DNA of 43,153 nucleotides from Actinomadura roseirufa (GTDB lineage: Bacteria; Actinomycetota; Actinomycetes; Streptosporangiales; Streptosporangiaceae), in assembly GCF_900659635.1 (NCBI RefSeq), contig NZ_CAACVB010000042.1, positions 1 to 43,153 on the forward strand, written 5' to 3'. The position numbers were made by a program, and so were the translations under genes. Of the stretch, positions 23,547 through 31,938 are shown one piece after another. The notes below the pieces were generated by a model. It was given only the letters and a program-made list of their open reading frames with translations, was not told where the DNA came from and did no database searches. Numbering within the stretch: position 1 is the stretch's first letter; each line of letters opens with the position of its first letter.

Positions 23547-25079
23547 GTGACAGTTCACGAGCCTTCCCCACCTCCCCTGACCGCGGTCCTCTGGCCGCGG
23601 TGCACCGCCGTCGACGGATGCACGGGACGCGTCGCCGCCGGACTCGGCGGCTGCCCCGCCCATCTGAGTCCCGGGGACTTCGATCGCTTCGTGGGAGGGC
23701 TCCAGCCCGGTGCGGACCTGGACCTGCGCGGCGTCACCGTCCCGGCCTGGCTACTGGACGCGCTCCTGGACGCCATGACCGGCCCCGACGGGCGGCCCCA
23801 CCTCGGCCGGACGCGCTTCGACGGCGCCGTCCTGCCGTCCCACGCCGTCCTGCACGAGGCCTGCGTCGAGGGGGACAGCTCCTTCGACGGCGCGTGCTTC
23901 CTCGGCGGCGCCTCGTTCTACAACGCGCGGTTCTTCGGCAACGTGTCGTTCCGGGGTGCCCGCTTCTCCGGGAACGTCTCCTTCCACGCCGCGCGGTTCC
24001 ACCGGCACACGTCGTTCGAGGAGGCCGTGTTCGCCGGGGACGCGCTGTTCGGCGAGGCGGTCTGGCACGCCGACGCCTCGTTCGGGCACGCCGTGTTCAT
24101 CGGCGTCGCCTGCTTCGACCGGGCCCGCTTCGGCCGGGACGCCGTGATGCAGGCCGCCTGCTTCGGCGGCGCCGTGTCGTTCAAACGCGTCCTGGTGACC
24201 CGGCACGCCCGGTTCGAGCGCACCCGGTTCCGCCACGGCCTGTGGCTCGGCCCGCTCGTCGCCGGAGGGCGCGTGAGCCTGGCCGACGCCAGCGCCCACG
24301 GCGGGCTGCGCGTCCACGCGGCGGCCCGGCAGGTCACCGCCCGCGCCGCGGCGGTCCGCGGATCCGCCGAGTTCCGGCTCCGGCACGCCGATCTCGACCT
24401 GGAGGGCGCCGCCTTCGCCGGGACGGTCCGCGTCCGGTCGCTGCCGCAGCCGATCCAGGGTGTGCCCGAACCGACTTGGACCGATCCATCGAGGGTGCGG
24501 CTCACCTCCCTCCGCGATGTCGCCTCGGCGGGCCTGCACCTGGCCGACGTCGATCTCAGCGGATGCAGCTTCCTCGGCGTCCAGCGGCCCGACCTGCTGC
24601 GCATCACCGGCGACTGCCCGTTCCCGACGCTCCCCGCCCGGCGCCGGTGGCGGCCCTGGCGGCGGGACGGCCGGGGCCGCGCCGTCCTCGCCGACGACCT
24701 CGCCGGCGCGGACGACGGCGACCGCCTCCGGGTCCTGTACCGGGAGCTCGCGCGGGCCACGGCCGACGGCGACCATCCCGCCCTGTCCCGCGACCTCCGC
24801 TACAGCGCCCTGGAGGTGCGCCGCCACACCGAGCCCGACCAGTGGCGCCGCTGGGCCCTGCACCTGCTGTGGCTGACCAGCGGCTACGGACTGCGCGCGG
24901 GCCGCCTGATGGCCTGGCTCGCCATGCTCGTCGCGCTCCTGTGCTGCGGCGCCGCGTACCTCCGGCACGCTGACCACCAGACCATCGCCCACCCGCGCAC
25001 CCACGACCCCGTGCCCGCACCGGGGCGGCGGCCGCTCAAGCCCGGCACCGGGAAGATCGTGCACCCGCACGGGACGTGA
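23547..25079 (+). CDS. pentapeptide-repeat protein with C-terminal membrane helix
   Basis: 510 aa from the GTG at 23547; ATG 23502 is an alternative and neither has a clear ribosome site. An N-terminal Cys-containing segment (WPRCTAVDGCTGRV...GGCPAHL) could bind metal. Residues 85-250 are textbook pentapeptide repeats, A(D/N)LxF type: SFDGACFLGGASFYNARFF and onward, forming a right-handed quadrilateral beta-helix. After a less regular part, LTSGYGLRAGRLMAWLAMLVALLCCGAAYL is one membrane helix preceded by the same GYG-x-R motif as in the protein at 7613. Function unknown. It is probably held at the membrane with the repeat domain in the cytoplasm. Confidence 0.85.
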   Translation: MTVHEPSPPPLTAVLWPRCTAVDGCTGRVAAGLGGCPAHLSPGDFDRFVGGLQPGADLDLRGVTVPAWLLDALLDAMTGPDGRPHLGRTRFDGAVLPSHAVLHEACVEGDSSFDGACFLGGASFYNARFFGNVSFRGARFSGNVSFHAARFHRHTSFEEAVFAGDALFGEAVWHADASFGHAVFIGVACFDRARFGRDAVMQAACFGGAVSFKRVLVTRHARFERTRFRHGLWLGPLVAGGRVSLADASAHGGLRVHAAARQVTARAAAVRGSAEFRLRHADLDLEGAAFAGTVRVRSLPQPIQGVPEPTWTDPSRVRLTSLRDVASAGLHLADVDLSGCSFLGVQRPDLLRITGDCPFPTLPARRRWRPWRRDGRGRAVLADDLAGADDGDRLRVLYRELARATADGDHPALSRDLRYSALEVRRHTEPDQWRRWALHLLWLTSGYGLRAGRLMAWLAMLVALLCCGAAYLRHADHQTIAHPRTHDPVPAPGRRPLKPGTGKIVHPHGT

Positions 25080-25193
25080 CCTGCCCGATCCGAACGCCCG
25101 GCCGCCTTTTCATCGAACGCGAGTTCGCCGCCCTAGCACCCCGAAAGGATCTGCGCCTCGGTTTTGTCAGAGGTATGGGTAATGATTCTTGGT

Positions 25194-25496
25194 ATGAGCA
25201 GAGACACCCATACCGGGGTGCAGTGCCCACGCTGCCAATCGCATCTCGCGCTCGTCCACGTGCCCGCCAACGCCGCCGCCGCGGGGCCGCCGCCGCCCGC
25301 CGTCCCCGCCAAGGAGGAATGGACGCCGCCGCCGGTGGCCGAGGTTCTCGCGGTTTACGCCGACCGCGTCAAGGACTCCGCCACCGCAATGCGCGGCGCC
25401 GCCCGAGTCAGGGAAAGCCTCAACCGCGCCCGCGCCGCCGCCGCGCAACGCCGGACGGCTCAGAGAACCGCCCGGCAAACCCCCAAAAGCGCCTGA
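25194..25496 (+). CDS. small zinc-ribbon-like hypothetical protein
   Basis: 100 aa from the ATG at 25194. It opens MSRDTHTGVQCPRCQSHLAL with one CxxC pair, then a Pro/Ala linker and a long Arg/Ala-rich helix (VYADRVKDSATAMRGAARVR and on). No Shine-Dalgarno sequence is present, but TAATGAT at 25180-25186 is placed as a -10 box that would start transcription at or next to the ATG, suggesting a leaderless message. An upstream in-frame ATG at 25164 is possible. Function unknown. It follows the pentapeptide-repeat gene by 114 bases. Confidence 0.55.
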   Translation: MSRDTHTGVQCPRCQSHLALVHVPANAAAAGPPPPAVPAKEEWTPPPVAEVLAVYADRVKDSATAMRGAARVRESLNRARAAAAQRRTAQRTARQTPKSA

Positions 25497-26100
25497 TCAC
25501 ATCCCGATCACGGGCCCTCCCCGGCCACCGGACCGTCCGTCCGCCTCACAGGTCACCGCAGCCCGCACCCTCGAACACGGCCGCCCTCTCCATTCCGGCA
25601 CCCCCGGCTTGACGAGCCCCGGACCTCCGCGTCCGCCCCGCGCCTCAATGCCCCGTGGAGAAAGCAACGCGACCACGGCTCCGGCCACCGCCGGTTCCAG
25701 CAACACCATGTCGGCCCCCGCCCCTCGCGACCGCCTCGGCCACCACAAAGCGCACGAGCCAAACTCGGCCCCCCTCTCCTCCCCCAACCTGGCACGGCCC
25801 TGCCCCTAACCCGACGCGCACGCCCCTCGGTGATCCCGTAGCCCCAAGCCCAACGAGCTCGGAACACACCAGCCCCGCGACACCCGGCACACCGCACCTG
25901 GCGCACCTGCCGCGACCCGTCATCGGACCCGACACCAAGATCAAACGATGAATCCGCCGACGGCCCGTGAGCCCGACTCGAAAAGCTCTTGGCCGCTATG
26001 GAGTTGTGAGAGATCGGGGATCGGGCGACCCCGAGATCTGGTCGGGGCGATGGGCCGTCGTTCGGTGTGGCCGGTCGTCGCGCGAACGTGGCACCAGCCC
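25497..26100. other. gene-free C-rich region
   Basis: About 600 bases with strong C excess on the + strand up to 25950, then more balanced sequence. Open frames on both strands exist but none has a start site or recognisable protein. An imperfect hairpin (AGATCGGGG with CCCCGAGATCT) lies at 26011-26037. I see no RNA gene or mobile element. Confidence 0.6.
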
Positions 26101-26152
26101 GGGTGAGGCGACGCCGGAAGCGAGCCTCATCCCGGGCTGATCGCGAAGCGAT
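26101..26152 (-). repeat. intergenic hairpin element, copy B
   Basis: Inverted relative to copy A. GATCGCGAAGCGAT at 26139-26152 is the reverse complement of ATCGCTTCGCGATC in copy A. On the minus strand GGATGAGGC (26132-26124) pairs with GCCTCACCC (26109-26101) around the loop TCGCTTCCGGCGTC, 12 of 14 bases as in copy A. It starts 43 bases after the stop of the minus-strand gene at 26195, the same relative place as copy A. Confidence 0.65.
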
Positions 26153-26194
26153 GCCGCGGTCGCGCTGGGAACGGTCGGTGTGACCGTTCCTCGG

Positions 26195-27322
26195 TCAGCT
26201 GACGGAGTCGGTCCAGTTGGTGGTGATGACGGTGTCGGAGGAGATGAGGGATCCGGCGGGGCGGTCGTCGGCGGAGGCGGGCTTGAGCAGGATGTGCTCG
26301 TCGGCCAGCGCCTTGCCGGTGGTGCGGTCGATGATGAGGCGGTGCTGGACGAGTCCGCGCGGCGTCTGGGTGTTCAGCGCGACGGCGGAGCCGACGCGGC
26401 CCTCGGCGTCCTTGACCTTGGCGATGCCCTCGACCGACTTCAGGTCCGCGAGCAGGCGGAAGGCGGCCGCGCGCACCTTGGAGGTGACCGGAAGGTTGAC
26501 GGCCACGTTCCCGCCGACGGTGTAGAGCCACGCGTCGGCGGTCGCGGGCGTGCCCGTGGACTCGGTGTCATGGCCCTTGTACCAGCGGAGCAGTTCCTTC
26601 TTGAGGCTCGCGGGGTCGGCGGGCAGGTCGCGGAGCTCCTTCAGGCTCACGTTGTGGCCGATCCAGAACGGCTTGCCGCCGGCGACCGGGCTGGAGCTGC
26701 TCTGGACCGGGCCAGCGGAGGTGCTGGCGGGGTACGGCTTGTCGGTGCCGCCAGAGCCGCGCACCTTGAGCTTGAAGGTCGTCGGCGCACCGGCGCGCTT
26801 CCAGGCGGCCTTGTCGGCGGCGGTGACGGGAGTGGCGCCGAGGTTCTGCACGCGCGACACGGCCTTGCCACCGGGACGGCTCGGCGTCCAGCCCTCGTTC
26901 TTCTGGCGGTCCACGACCGAGTAGCCGCCGCCGGGCACCGTGAAGTACTGGTGGCCGATGGTCGTGTTGTGCCAGTACGCGCTGAGCGCGTCGGGCTCCT
27001 TCTCGATCTTCTCGGCGGCGGCGACCAGGATCGTGCGGGCGTCGAGCCGCTCGGGCGCGGCACCGGCCTCGGCCTTGTCCTTGGCGTCGCCGCCGCCGGA
27101 CGGCAGCGCCGTGACGACCAGGGCGGCGGCGGCCGCGGCGCCGACCAGCCCGAGGCCCCACACCGGGCGGACGACCCGCCGCTTCGCCGGCGCGGACCCG
27201 CCGGCCATGCTCCAGGTCATCGCGCGGCCCAGTTCGGCCTGCCTGGTCTCCTCCGCGACCGAGAGGGCCGGGTCCAGTTCGTCGGGCCGAGCCTCACGCA
27301 GGGTCTTCAGGACGTCGTTCAT
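26195..27322 (-). CDS. CU044_5270-family membrane protein, second copy
   Basis: 375 aa, ATG preceded by GGAGAGG. A cytoplasmic N-terminal segment of about 55 residues (DELDPALSVAEETRQAELGRA) is followed by a membrane helix (LGLVGAAAAAALVVTALPSG) and an extracytoplasmic domain that opens DARTILVAAAEKIEKEP, closely parallel to GNILVAAAERIGSAP in the first copy, and contains LIIDRTTGKALADEH matching LVVDRATGRLLSTQE there. Its start lies within the end of the sigma gene (29-base overlap), so the two are translated as a unit. It is probably the sensor or anti-sigma partner; no zinc motif is seen. Confidence 0.87.
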   Translation of the reverse strand: MNDVLKTLREARPDELDPALSVAEETRQAELGRAMTWSMAGGSAPAKRRVVRPVWGLGLVGAAAAAALVVTALPSGGGDAKDKAEAGAAPERLDARTILVAAAEKIEKEPDALSAYWHNTTIGHQYFTVPGGGYSVVDRQKNEGWTPSRPGGKAVSRVQNLGATPVTAADKAAWKRAGAPTTFKLKVRGSGGTDKPYPASTSAGPVQSSSSPVAGGKPFWIGHNVSLKELRDLPADPASLKKELLRWYKGHDTESTGTPATADAWLYTVGGNVAVNLPVTSKVRAAAFRLLADLKSVEGIAKVKDAEGRVGSAVALNTQTPRGLVQHRLIIDRTTGKALADEHILLKPASADDRPAGSLISSDTVITTNWTDSVS

Positions 27323-27875
27323 GACCTCTCCTCAGTGATGATCGCAACCTTCTGACGCGCCGCCGGGCGGGCGGCGGGCGGGGGCGCCGCCTCGATCGCC
27401 GGACGAGGCGGCGCCGCGCCCGGTGCAGCCGCACGCGCAGCGCGGCGGCCGAGCAGCCGACGACGCGGGCCGCCTCGCGCGGGCTGAGGCCCTGCCAGGC
27501 GACGAGGATGAGGATCTCTCGATCCGCGTCGGGCAGATCCCCCATCGCGCGCAGGACGCCGAGCCGTTCGGCGACGTCCTCGGCGATGTCCCCGGTGGGC
27601 TTCGGGGCCCACCGGCGCAGGTCCGCCGCGAGCGAGTCGCGGCGCACCTCGGCGCGGTGGTTGTCGCGCAGGACGTTCCGCGCGACGCCGAGCAGCCACG
27701 GCAGAGCCGGGTCGGGGATATCGCCGAGGCGCCGCCACGCCACCGTGAAGGTCTCGCTCACCACCTCGTCCGCGATCTGCCGGCCCGCACGTCCGGCCGC
27801 GAAGGCCCATACGTTCTGCCGGTACGAGTCGTAAATCGCGGTGAAGCGCTTCTCATCGGAGGCTTCGTGTGCCAC
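27294..27875 (-). CDS. ECF RNA polymerase sigma factor, second module
   Basis: 193 aa from the GTG at 27875, chosen because GGAGGGG lies seven bases upstream; ATG 27911 in the same frame has no ribosome site but remains possible. Region 2: FTAIYDSYRQNVWAFAAGRA...VVSETFTVAWRRL. Region 4: LPDADREILILVAWQGLSPREAARVVGCSAAALRVRLHRARRRL. The C-terminus is an unusually long, very basic Arg/Pro-rich tail, part of which is encoded in the overlap with the CU044_5270 gene. Same gene order as the module at 14417-16083. Confidence 0.9.
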   Translation of the reverse strand: MAHEASDEKRFTAIYDSYRQNVWAFAAGRAGRQIADEVVSETFTVAWRRLGDIPDPALPWLLGVARNVLRDNHRAEVRRDSLAADLRRWAPKPTGDIAEDVAERLGVLRAMGDLPDADREILILVAWQGLSPREAARVVGCSAAALRVRLHRARRRLVRRSRRRPRPPPARRRVRRLRSSLRRGHERRPEDPA

Positions 27876-27938
27876 CGGGTGCCCCTCCGTCCCTCCAGGT
27901 GTGTTGGACATCAGGAAGTGGCGCGGGACGGGTGATCG

Positions 27939-28826
27939 TTACAGGCGATCCAAGAAATCGGCGATCGCGGGGGCGATCTCGGGGAGCTTCTCCTCCAGTG
28001 CGAAGTGGCCGGTGTCGTAGAGGTGGAGTTCGGCGCCGGGGACGTCGCGCAGGTAGGCGCGGGCGCCGGGCTCGGGGAAGAACATGTCGTCGCGGCCCCA
28101 GAGGATGAGGGTGGGCGGGGTGTGCTCGCGCAGCCACGCCTGCCAGGCCGGGTAGCTCTCGACGTTGGAGTGGTAGTCGAAGGCGAGGTCGATCTGGGGG
28201 CGGGTGCGTCCGGGCAGGTCGAGGAAGTGCTGGTCGAGCGTCCAGCCGTCGGGGGCGACGAGGGCGGGGTCGCTCGTCCCGCCCTCGTACTGGCCGCGGG
28301 TGGAGGGCAGGGTCAGCAGGTCGCGGACGGCCTTCTCGGCTTCGGGGTCGCCGGGCCGCAGGGCGATGAAGTCGCGGGCGCCCGGGGACAGTCCCTCCTC
28401 GTAGGCGTTGCCGTTCTGGACGATCAGCCCGGCGATCCACTCGGGGTGCCGCTGGGCGAGCCGGAACCCGACGGGGGCACCGAAGTCGAACATGTACATG
28501 ACGAAGCGGTCCAGGCCGAGGGCCTCGACGAATCCCTCCATGACGTCGGCGAGGCCCTCGAAGGTGTAGTCGAAGGCGCCGCCGGTGGACGCGGGCGCCG
28601 GGACGTCGCTGTGTCCGAAGCCGGGGTAGTCCGGGGCGATCAGCCGGTAGCGGGCGCCGAGCGCGTCGATGAGGCGCCGGTACTGGTGGGACGCGGACGG
28701 GAAGCCGTGCAGGAGCAGGAGCACGGGGGCGTCGGCGCTCTCGGGCAGCGATTCGCGGTAGAAGATCCGCAGCCCGGCCACGTCGAGGTGGCGGTGCGCG
28801 GTGCGGGCGACCAGGGGGAACGTCAT
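27939..28826 (-). CDS. alpha/beta-hydrolase (epoxide hydrolase/dehalogenase-like)
   Basis: 295 aa from the ATG at 28826, seven bases after GGAGG; the in-frame ATG at 28862 lies inside the -10 box and cannot be the start. Oxyanion motif LLHGFPSASHQYRRL near residue 40, nucleophile elbow MYMFDFGAPVG with Asp rather than Ser, acid in WGRDDMFFPE, and catalytic His in DTGHFALEE. An Asp nucleophile is typical of epoxide hydrolases and haloalkane dehalogenases. The FDFGAPVG elbow and DYPGFGHSD strand fit a widespread group without a confirmed substrate. It is soluble. A strong promoter with an overlapping operator lies upstream. Confidence 0.88.
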   Translation of the reverse strand: MTFPLVARTAHRHLDVAGLRIFYRESLPESADAPVLLLLHGFPSASHQYRRLIDALGARYRLIAPDYPGFGHSDVPAPASTGGAFDYTFEGLADVMEGFVEALGLDRFVMYMFDFGAPVGFRLAQRHPEWIAGLIVQNGNAYEEGLSPGARDFIALRPGDPEAEKAVRDLLTLPSTRGQYEGGTSDPALVAPDGWTLDQHFLDLPGRTRPQIDLAFDYHSNVESYPAWQAWLREHTPPTLILWGRDDMFFPEPGARAYLRDVPGAELHLYDTGHFALEEKLPEIAPAIADFLDRL

Positions 28827-28857
28827 GTCAGTGCCTCCAGACGGTGCTGATGGAGCA

Positions 28858-28907
28858 GTCATAGCCGGAGCACTTCTAACGTGTCAACTCTCTATGTTCC
28901 GTTAGAA
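28858..28907 (-). promoter_or_regulatory. sigma-70-like promoter with overlapping operator for the hydrolase
   Basis: On the minus strand TTGACA (28887-28882) and TATGAC (28863-28858) are 18 bases apart. The -35 box lies inside an inverted repeat, TTCTAACG 28874-28881 and CGTTAGAA 28900-28907, with exact 8-bp arms around 18 bases. A repressor at this site would block RNA polymerase. No regulator gene is adjacent on that side. Confidence 0.7.
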
Positions 28908-28945
28908 AAGCCGGAGAGCGGCCCCACACAGGCTCGGGCCTGGCC

Positions 28946-28951
28946 TATATT
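28946..28951 (+). promoter_or_regulatory. possible -10 box of the phosphatase/kinase operon
   Basis: TATATT is a near-consensus -10 element 63 bases before the ATG at 29014; no clear -35 is seen. TTGCT-CGAC-AGCAA, a 5-bp inverted repeat, follows at once and could be an operator. Confidence 0.35.
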
Positions 28952-29013
28952 TGCTCGACAGCAAGCAAACGGGGCCGCCACCTGCACGTCCGCCCGGCGA
29001 AGGAGCTGAGACC

Positions 29014-30213
29014 ATGACCGCGATCCACAGTCGCGGTGCCGAACGGCTCCTGACGGTCGCGGGGTCCCCGCACCTGCTGCTCGTCGAGGACGATCCCGGC
29101 GACGCGTTCCTGTTCGAGGACCTGCTGACCGAGGCTCAGCCCGAGATCCGCATCACCGTCGCGCGGACGATCGCCGAGGCCCTGACCGCCCTGCATCCCG
29201 GCATCCAGTGCGTGATCGTCGACCTGTCCCTGCCGGACGCGCAGGGCCTGGACGCGCTCCGCCAGGTGCTGACGGCCGCCCCGGGCACCGCCGTCCTGGT
29301 GCTGACCGGGCTCGCCGACGCGCACGTGGGCGTGGCCGCCGTCGCCGCGGGCGCCCAGGACTACCTCGTCAAGCAGGACGTGGACGGCGCGCTGCTCACC
29401 CGCGCCATCAGCTACGCGATCGCGCGCAAGCGCGCGGACGAGTCCGAGCGCCAGCTCGTCGAGGCGCGGGCGCTGAGCCGGGAGAACGCGCGGCTGGAAC
29501 GCGGGCTGCTGCCCGTCCCGATCCTCGCCGACACCGGGGTGCTGCACCGCGCCCGGTACCGGCCCGGCCGCGACCGGGCGCTGCTCGGCGGCGACTTCCA
29601 CGACACGGTGCAGACCCCCGACGGCGCCGTGCACGGGGTGATCGGCGACGTCAGCGGGCACGGCGCCGACGAGGCGTCCCTCGGGGTGCGGCTGCGCATG
29701 GCCTGGCGGACGCTCGTGCTCGCCGGGCACACCGGGCAGCGGCTGCTGGAGACGCTCGACGCGGTGCTGGAGCACGAGCGCTGGAGCGAGGAGATCTTCA
29801 CCACGGTCTGCATGTTCACGCTCGCCCCGGACCGGCGGAGCGTCCGGCTGCACCGGGCCGGGCACCCCGAACCCCTGCTGTTCGGCCCGGACGGCGTGCG
29901 GACCGTCCCGGACGAGCCGCGCGGCCCGGCGCTCGGCCTGTTCCCCGGCGCCCGCTGGCCCGCCGTCGACCTGGAGCTGGGCGAGGAGTGGGCACTGATG
30001 CTCTACACCGACGGGCTGATCGAGGGCGGTGTCGGCGACGGCCCCGATCGCCTCGACCTCGCCGGGCTGCTGGCGCTGGCCCGCGCCGCGCACGCCCGCG
30101 GCGAGCGCGACGACGCCCTGCTCGACGGCCTGATCGCCGAGGCGGAGCGGCTGAACGGCGACGTCCTGTCCGACGACCTGGCGATCCTGCTGGTCGGCCG
30201 GGGCCGGCCGTGA
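29014..30213 (+). CDS. response regulator fused to PP2C/SpoIIE-type phosphatase
   Basis: 399 aa from ATG 29014, eight bases after AAGGAG. Residues 15-135 are a receiver domain: [10 protein letters not shown] acidic pocket, phospho-acceptor Asp in VIVDLSLPDAQG, Thr in LVLTGLAD and Lys in YLVKQD. A short coiled coil (RKRADESERQLVEARALSRE) leads to a PP2C domain with intact metal sites: LGGDFHD, IGDVSGHG, LYTDGLIEGG and SDDLAILL. Such proteins are activated by phosphorylation and dephosphorylate STAS anti-anti-sigma proteins (RsbU/RsbP role). The downstream kinase gene overlaps its stop as GTGA, so the kinase may be its activator. A STAS target candidate lies at 36156. Confidence 0.93.
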   Translation: MTAIHSRGAERLLTVAGSPHLLLVEDDPGDAFLFEDLLTEAQPEIRITVARTIAEALTALHPGIQCVIVDLSLPDAQGLDALRQVLTAAPGTAVLVLTGLADAHVGVAAVAAGAQDYLVKQDVDGALLTRAISYAIARKRADESERQLVEARALSRENARLERGLLPVPILADTGVLHRARYRPGRDRALLGGDFHDTVQTPDGAVHGVIGDVSGHGADEASLGVRLRMAWRTLVLAGHTGQRLLETLDAVLEHERWSEEIFTTVCMFTLAPDRRSVRLHRAGHPEPLLFGPDGVRTVPDEPRGPALGLFPGARWPAVDLELGEEWALMLYTDGLIEGGVGDGPDRLDLAGLLALARAAHARGERDDALLDGLIAEAERLNGDVLSDDLAILLVGRGRP

Positions 30214-31874
30214 CCGCGGACGCGCCGCGCGAGACCGCGCACCCGGACCGCCCGTCCGGCGACGACGCCGGGGAGGCGCTCGCCGAGCTGATCGGGCCGC
30301 CCGTCGTGCTGCCCGTGACCGACCTCCCGGCGCCGCGCGGGCTGAGCCGGCTGCGGCTCAGCCAGATCTACCGGATCGGATCCCTCGTCCTCGGGCTGCT
30401 CCTGGTGCTGTCGTTCGGGCTGGCGGGGGCCGCGCTGTACGGCAACAACCGGGCCAGGGACACCCTCATCGACCGGGTCGACCCGGCGACGCTGGCGCAG
30501 TTCCGCGTGACCGGCGCGCTCGGCGCCCAGGACACCGCGATCCGCGAGTACGCCGAGAGCGGCGACGCCCGCCGCCTCACCGAGTACCGCGCCGCGGCCG
30601 CGCAGCAGCGGACGGCAGCGGCGACCATGCGCGACCTCCTGTCCGGCGTCTCCGGCAGCGGGAACGCCATCCGGCTTCTCGGCGAGGTGACCGCCGCGTC
30701 GGACCGCTGGCGGGCCGGGTTCGCCGAGCCGATCGCCGCCGCCCCGTACGGGCGGGGGCTCGCCACCGGCCGGGACGCCGACGGGCGCCGCCTGTTCGCC
30801 GCCGTCCGCGCCCGGGTCGGGCCGCTGCAGAACGCCCTCGCCGCGCTGCATGGCAAGGTCGCCTCGACGCTGCGCGAGCGCGCGCGGTGGACGATCTGGG
30901 CGACGAGCACCGCGCTCACGCTCGTGGTGCTGGCCGCGATCGCCCTGGTCGTGCTGTTCCGCCGCACCGTCCTGAACCCGGTGTCGAGGATGACCGAGCA
31001 GGTCAGGGCGGTCTCGCAGGGAGACTTCGCGCACCCGGTGGACGTCCGGGGCCCGGCCGAGATCCACGAGCTGGCCGTGATCGTCGACGCGATGCGCCGC
31101 CGCATCCTGGACGAGTGGCGCACCAGCACCGAGGCCCGCGCGCGGCTCGACGAGCAGGCCGCCGAGCTGCGCCGCTCCAACGCCGAGCTGGAGCAGTTCG
31201 CCTACGTCGCCAGCCACGACCTGCAGGAGCCGCTGCGCAAGGTCGCGAGCTTCTGCCAGATGATCGAACGCCGGTACGGCGACCAGCTCGACGAGCGCGG
31301 GCGCCAGTACATCGAGTTCGCCGTGGACGGCGCCAAGCGCATGCAGGCGCTCATCAACGACCTGCTGGGCTTCTCGCGGGTGGGGCGCGTATCGCGTCCC
31401 GAGGAGTCGGTCGAGCTGGGCGAGGTCGCCCGGCGGGCGCTGGACAACCTGTCGGCGCTGGTCGAGGAGACCGGCGCCGAGGTGGAGATCGCCGACCTGC
31501 CCGCGGTGCCCGGCGACCGTACCCAGCTCACCCAGCTGTTCCAGAACCTCATCGGCAACGCGATCAAGTTCCGCCGCCCGGACGCGGCGCCGCGCGTCGT
31601 GGTCGACGCCCACCGGGACGGCGGCGTCTGGGAGTTCGGCTGCGCCGACAACGGCATCGGCATCGAACCCCGCTACGCCGACCGCATCTTCCTGATCTTC
31701 CAGCGGCTGCACCCGCGGGAGGAGTACACCGGGACGGGCATCGGGCTGGCGCTCTGTAAGAAGATCGTCGAGTACCACGGCGGCCGGATCTGGCTCGACA
31801 CCGCCGACCGGGGCGACGCCCCGGGCACGACCTTCCACTGGACCCTTCCCGCCGGAGCGGCGGATGACGATTGA
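30210..31874 (+). CDS. CHASE3-like sensor histidine kinase
   Basis: 554 aa, GTG start in a GTGA overlap with the phosphatase stop. First membrane helix IGSLVLGLLLVLSFGLAGAALY (near 55), a roughly 150-residue helical extracytoplasmic domain of CHASE3 type (TLAQFRVTGALGAQDTAIREYAESGD), second helix IWATSTALTLVVLAAIALVVLF, HAMP domain (PVSRMTEQVRAVSQGDFAHPV), then HisKA with the phosphorylated His in YVASHDLQEPLRKVASF. HATPase motifs: NLIGNAIKF, DNGIGI and GTGIGLALCKKIVEYHGG. The catalytic core resembles phytochrome-type kinases (Cph1), which pair with small Rcp1 regulators such as the next gene. The signal is unknown. Confidence 0.94.
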   Translation: MTADAPRETAHPDRPSGDDAGEALAELIGPPVVLPVTDLPAPRGLSRLRLSQIYRIGSLVLGLLLVLSFGLAGAALYGNNRARDTLIDRVDPATLAQFRVTGALGAQDTAIREYAESGDARRLTEYRAAAAQQRTAAATMRDLLSGVSGSGNAIRLLGEVTAASDRWRAGFAEPIAAAPYGRGLATGRDADGRRLFAAVRARVGPLQNALAALHGKVASTLRERARWTIWATSTALTLVVLAAIALVVLFRRTVLNPVSRMTEQVRAVSQGDFAHPVDVRGPAEIHELAVIVDAMRRRILDEWRTSTEARARLDEQAAELRRSNAELEQFAYVASHDLQEPLRKVASFCQMIERRYGDQLDERGRQYIEFAVDGAKRMQALINDLLGFSRVGRVSRPEESVELGEVARRALDNLSALVEETGAEVEIADLPAVPGDRTQLTQLFQNLIGNAIKFRRPDAAPRVVVDAHRDGGVWEFGCADNGIGIEPRYADRIFLIFQRLHPREEYTGTGIGLALCKKIVEYHGGRIWLDTADRGDAPGTTFHWTLPAGAADDD

Positions 31875-31938
31875 AGGCCCTGACGATGAACGCAGGCCCC
31901 GATGATGAATGAAGGCCCTGATGATGAATGAAGGCCCA
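31863..31938 (+). repeat. four tandem 19-bp repeats spanning kinase stop and regulator start
   Basis: Units begin at 31863, 31882, 31901 and 31920. The last two differ at one of 19 positions (GATGATGAATGAAGGCCC plus T or A). Each carries a GAAGG/GCAGG ribosome-site-like core and an ATG-type start. Copies two and three encode the dead-end peptides MNAGPDDE and MMNEGPDDE; the fourth is the true start of the response regulator. Confidence 0.85.

Noticed and set aside
25553..25951. Several short open frames in the C-rich gap
   Set aside because: Low-complexity Pro/Ala/Thr or Gly/Arg translations on both strands, no ribosome sites and no family resemblance.
28860..28862. ATG 28862 as hydrolase start
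   Set aside because: It lies within the -10 box TATGAC; ATG 28826 has GGAGG at proper spacing.
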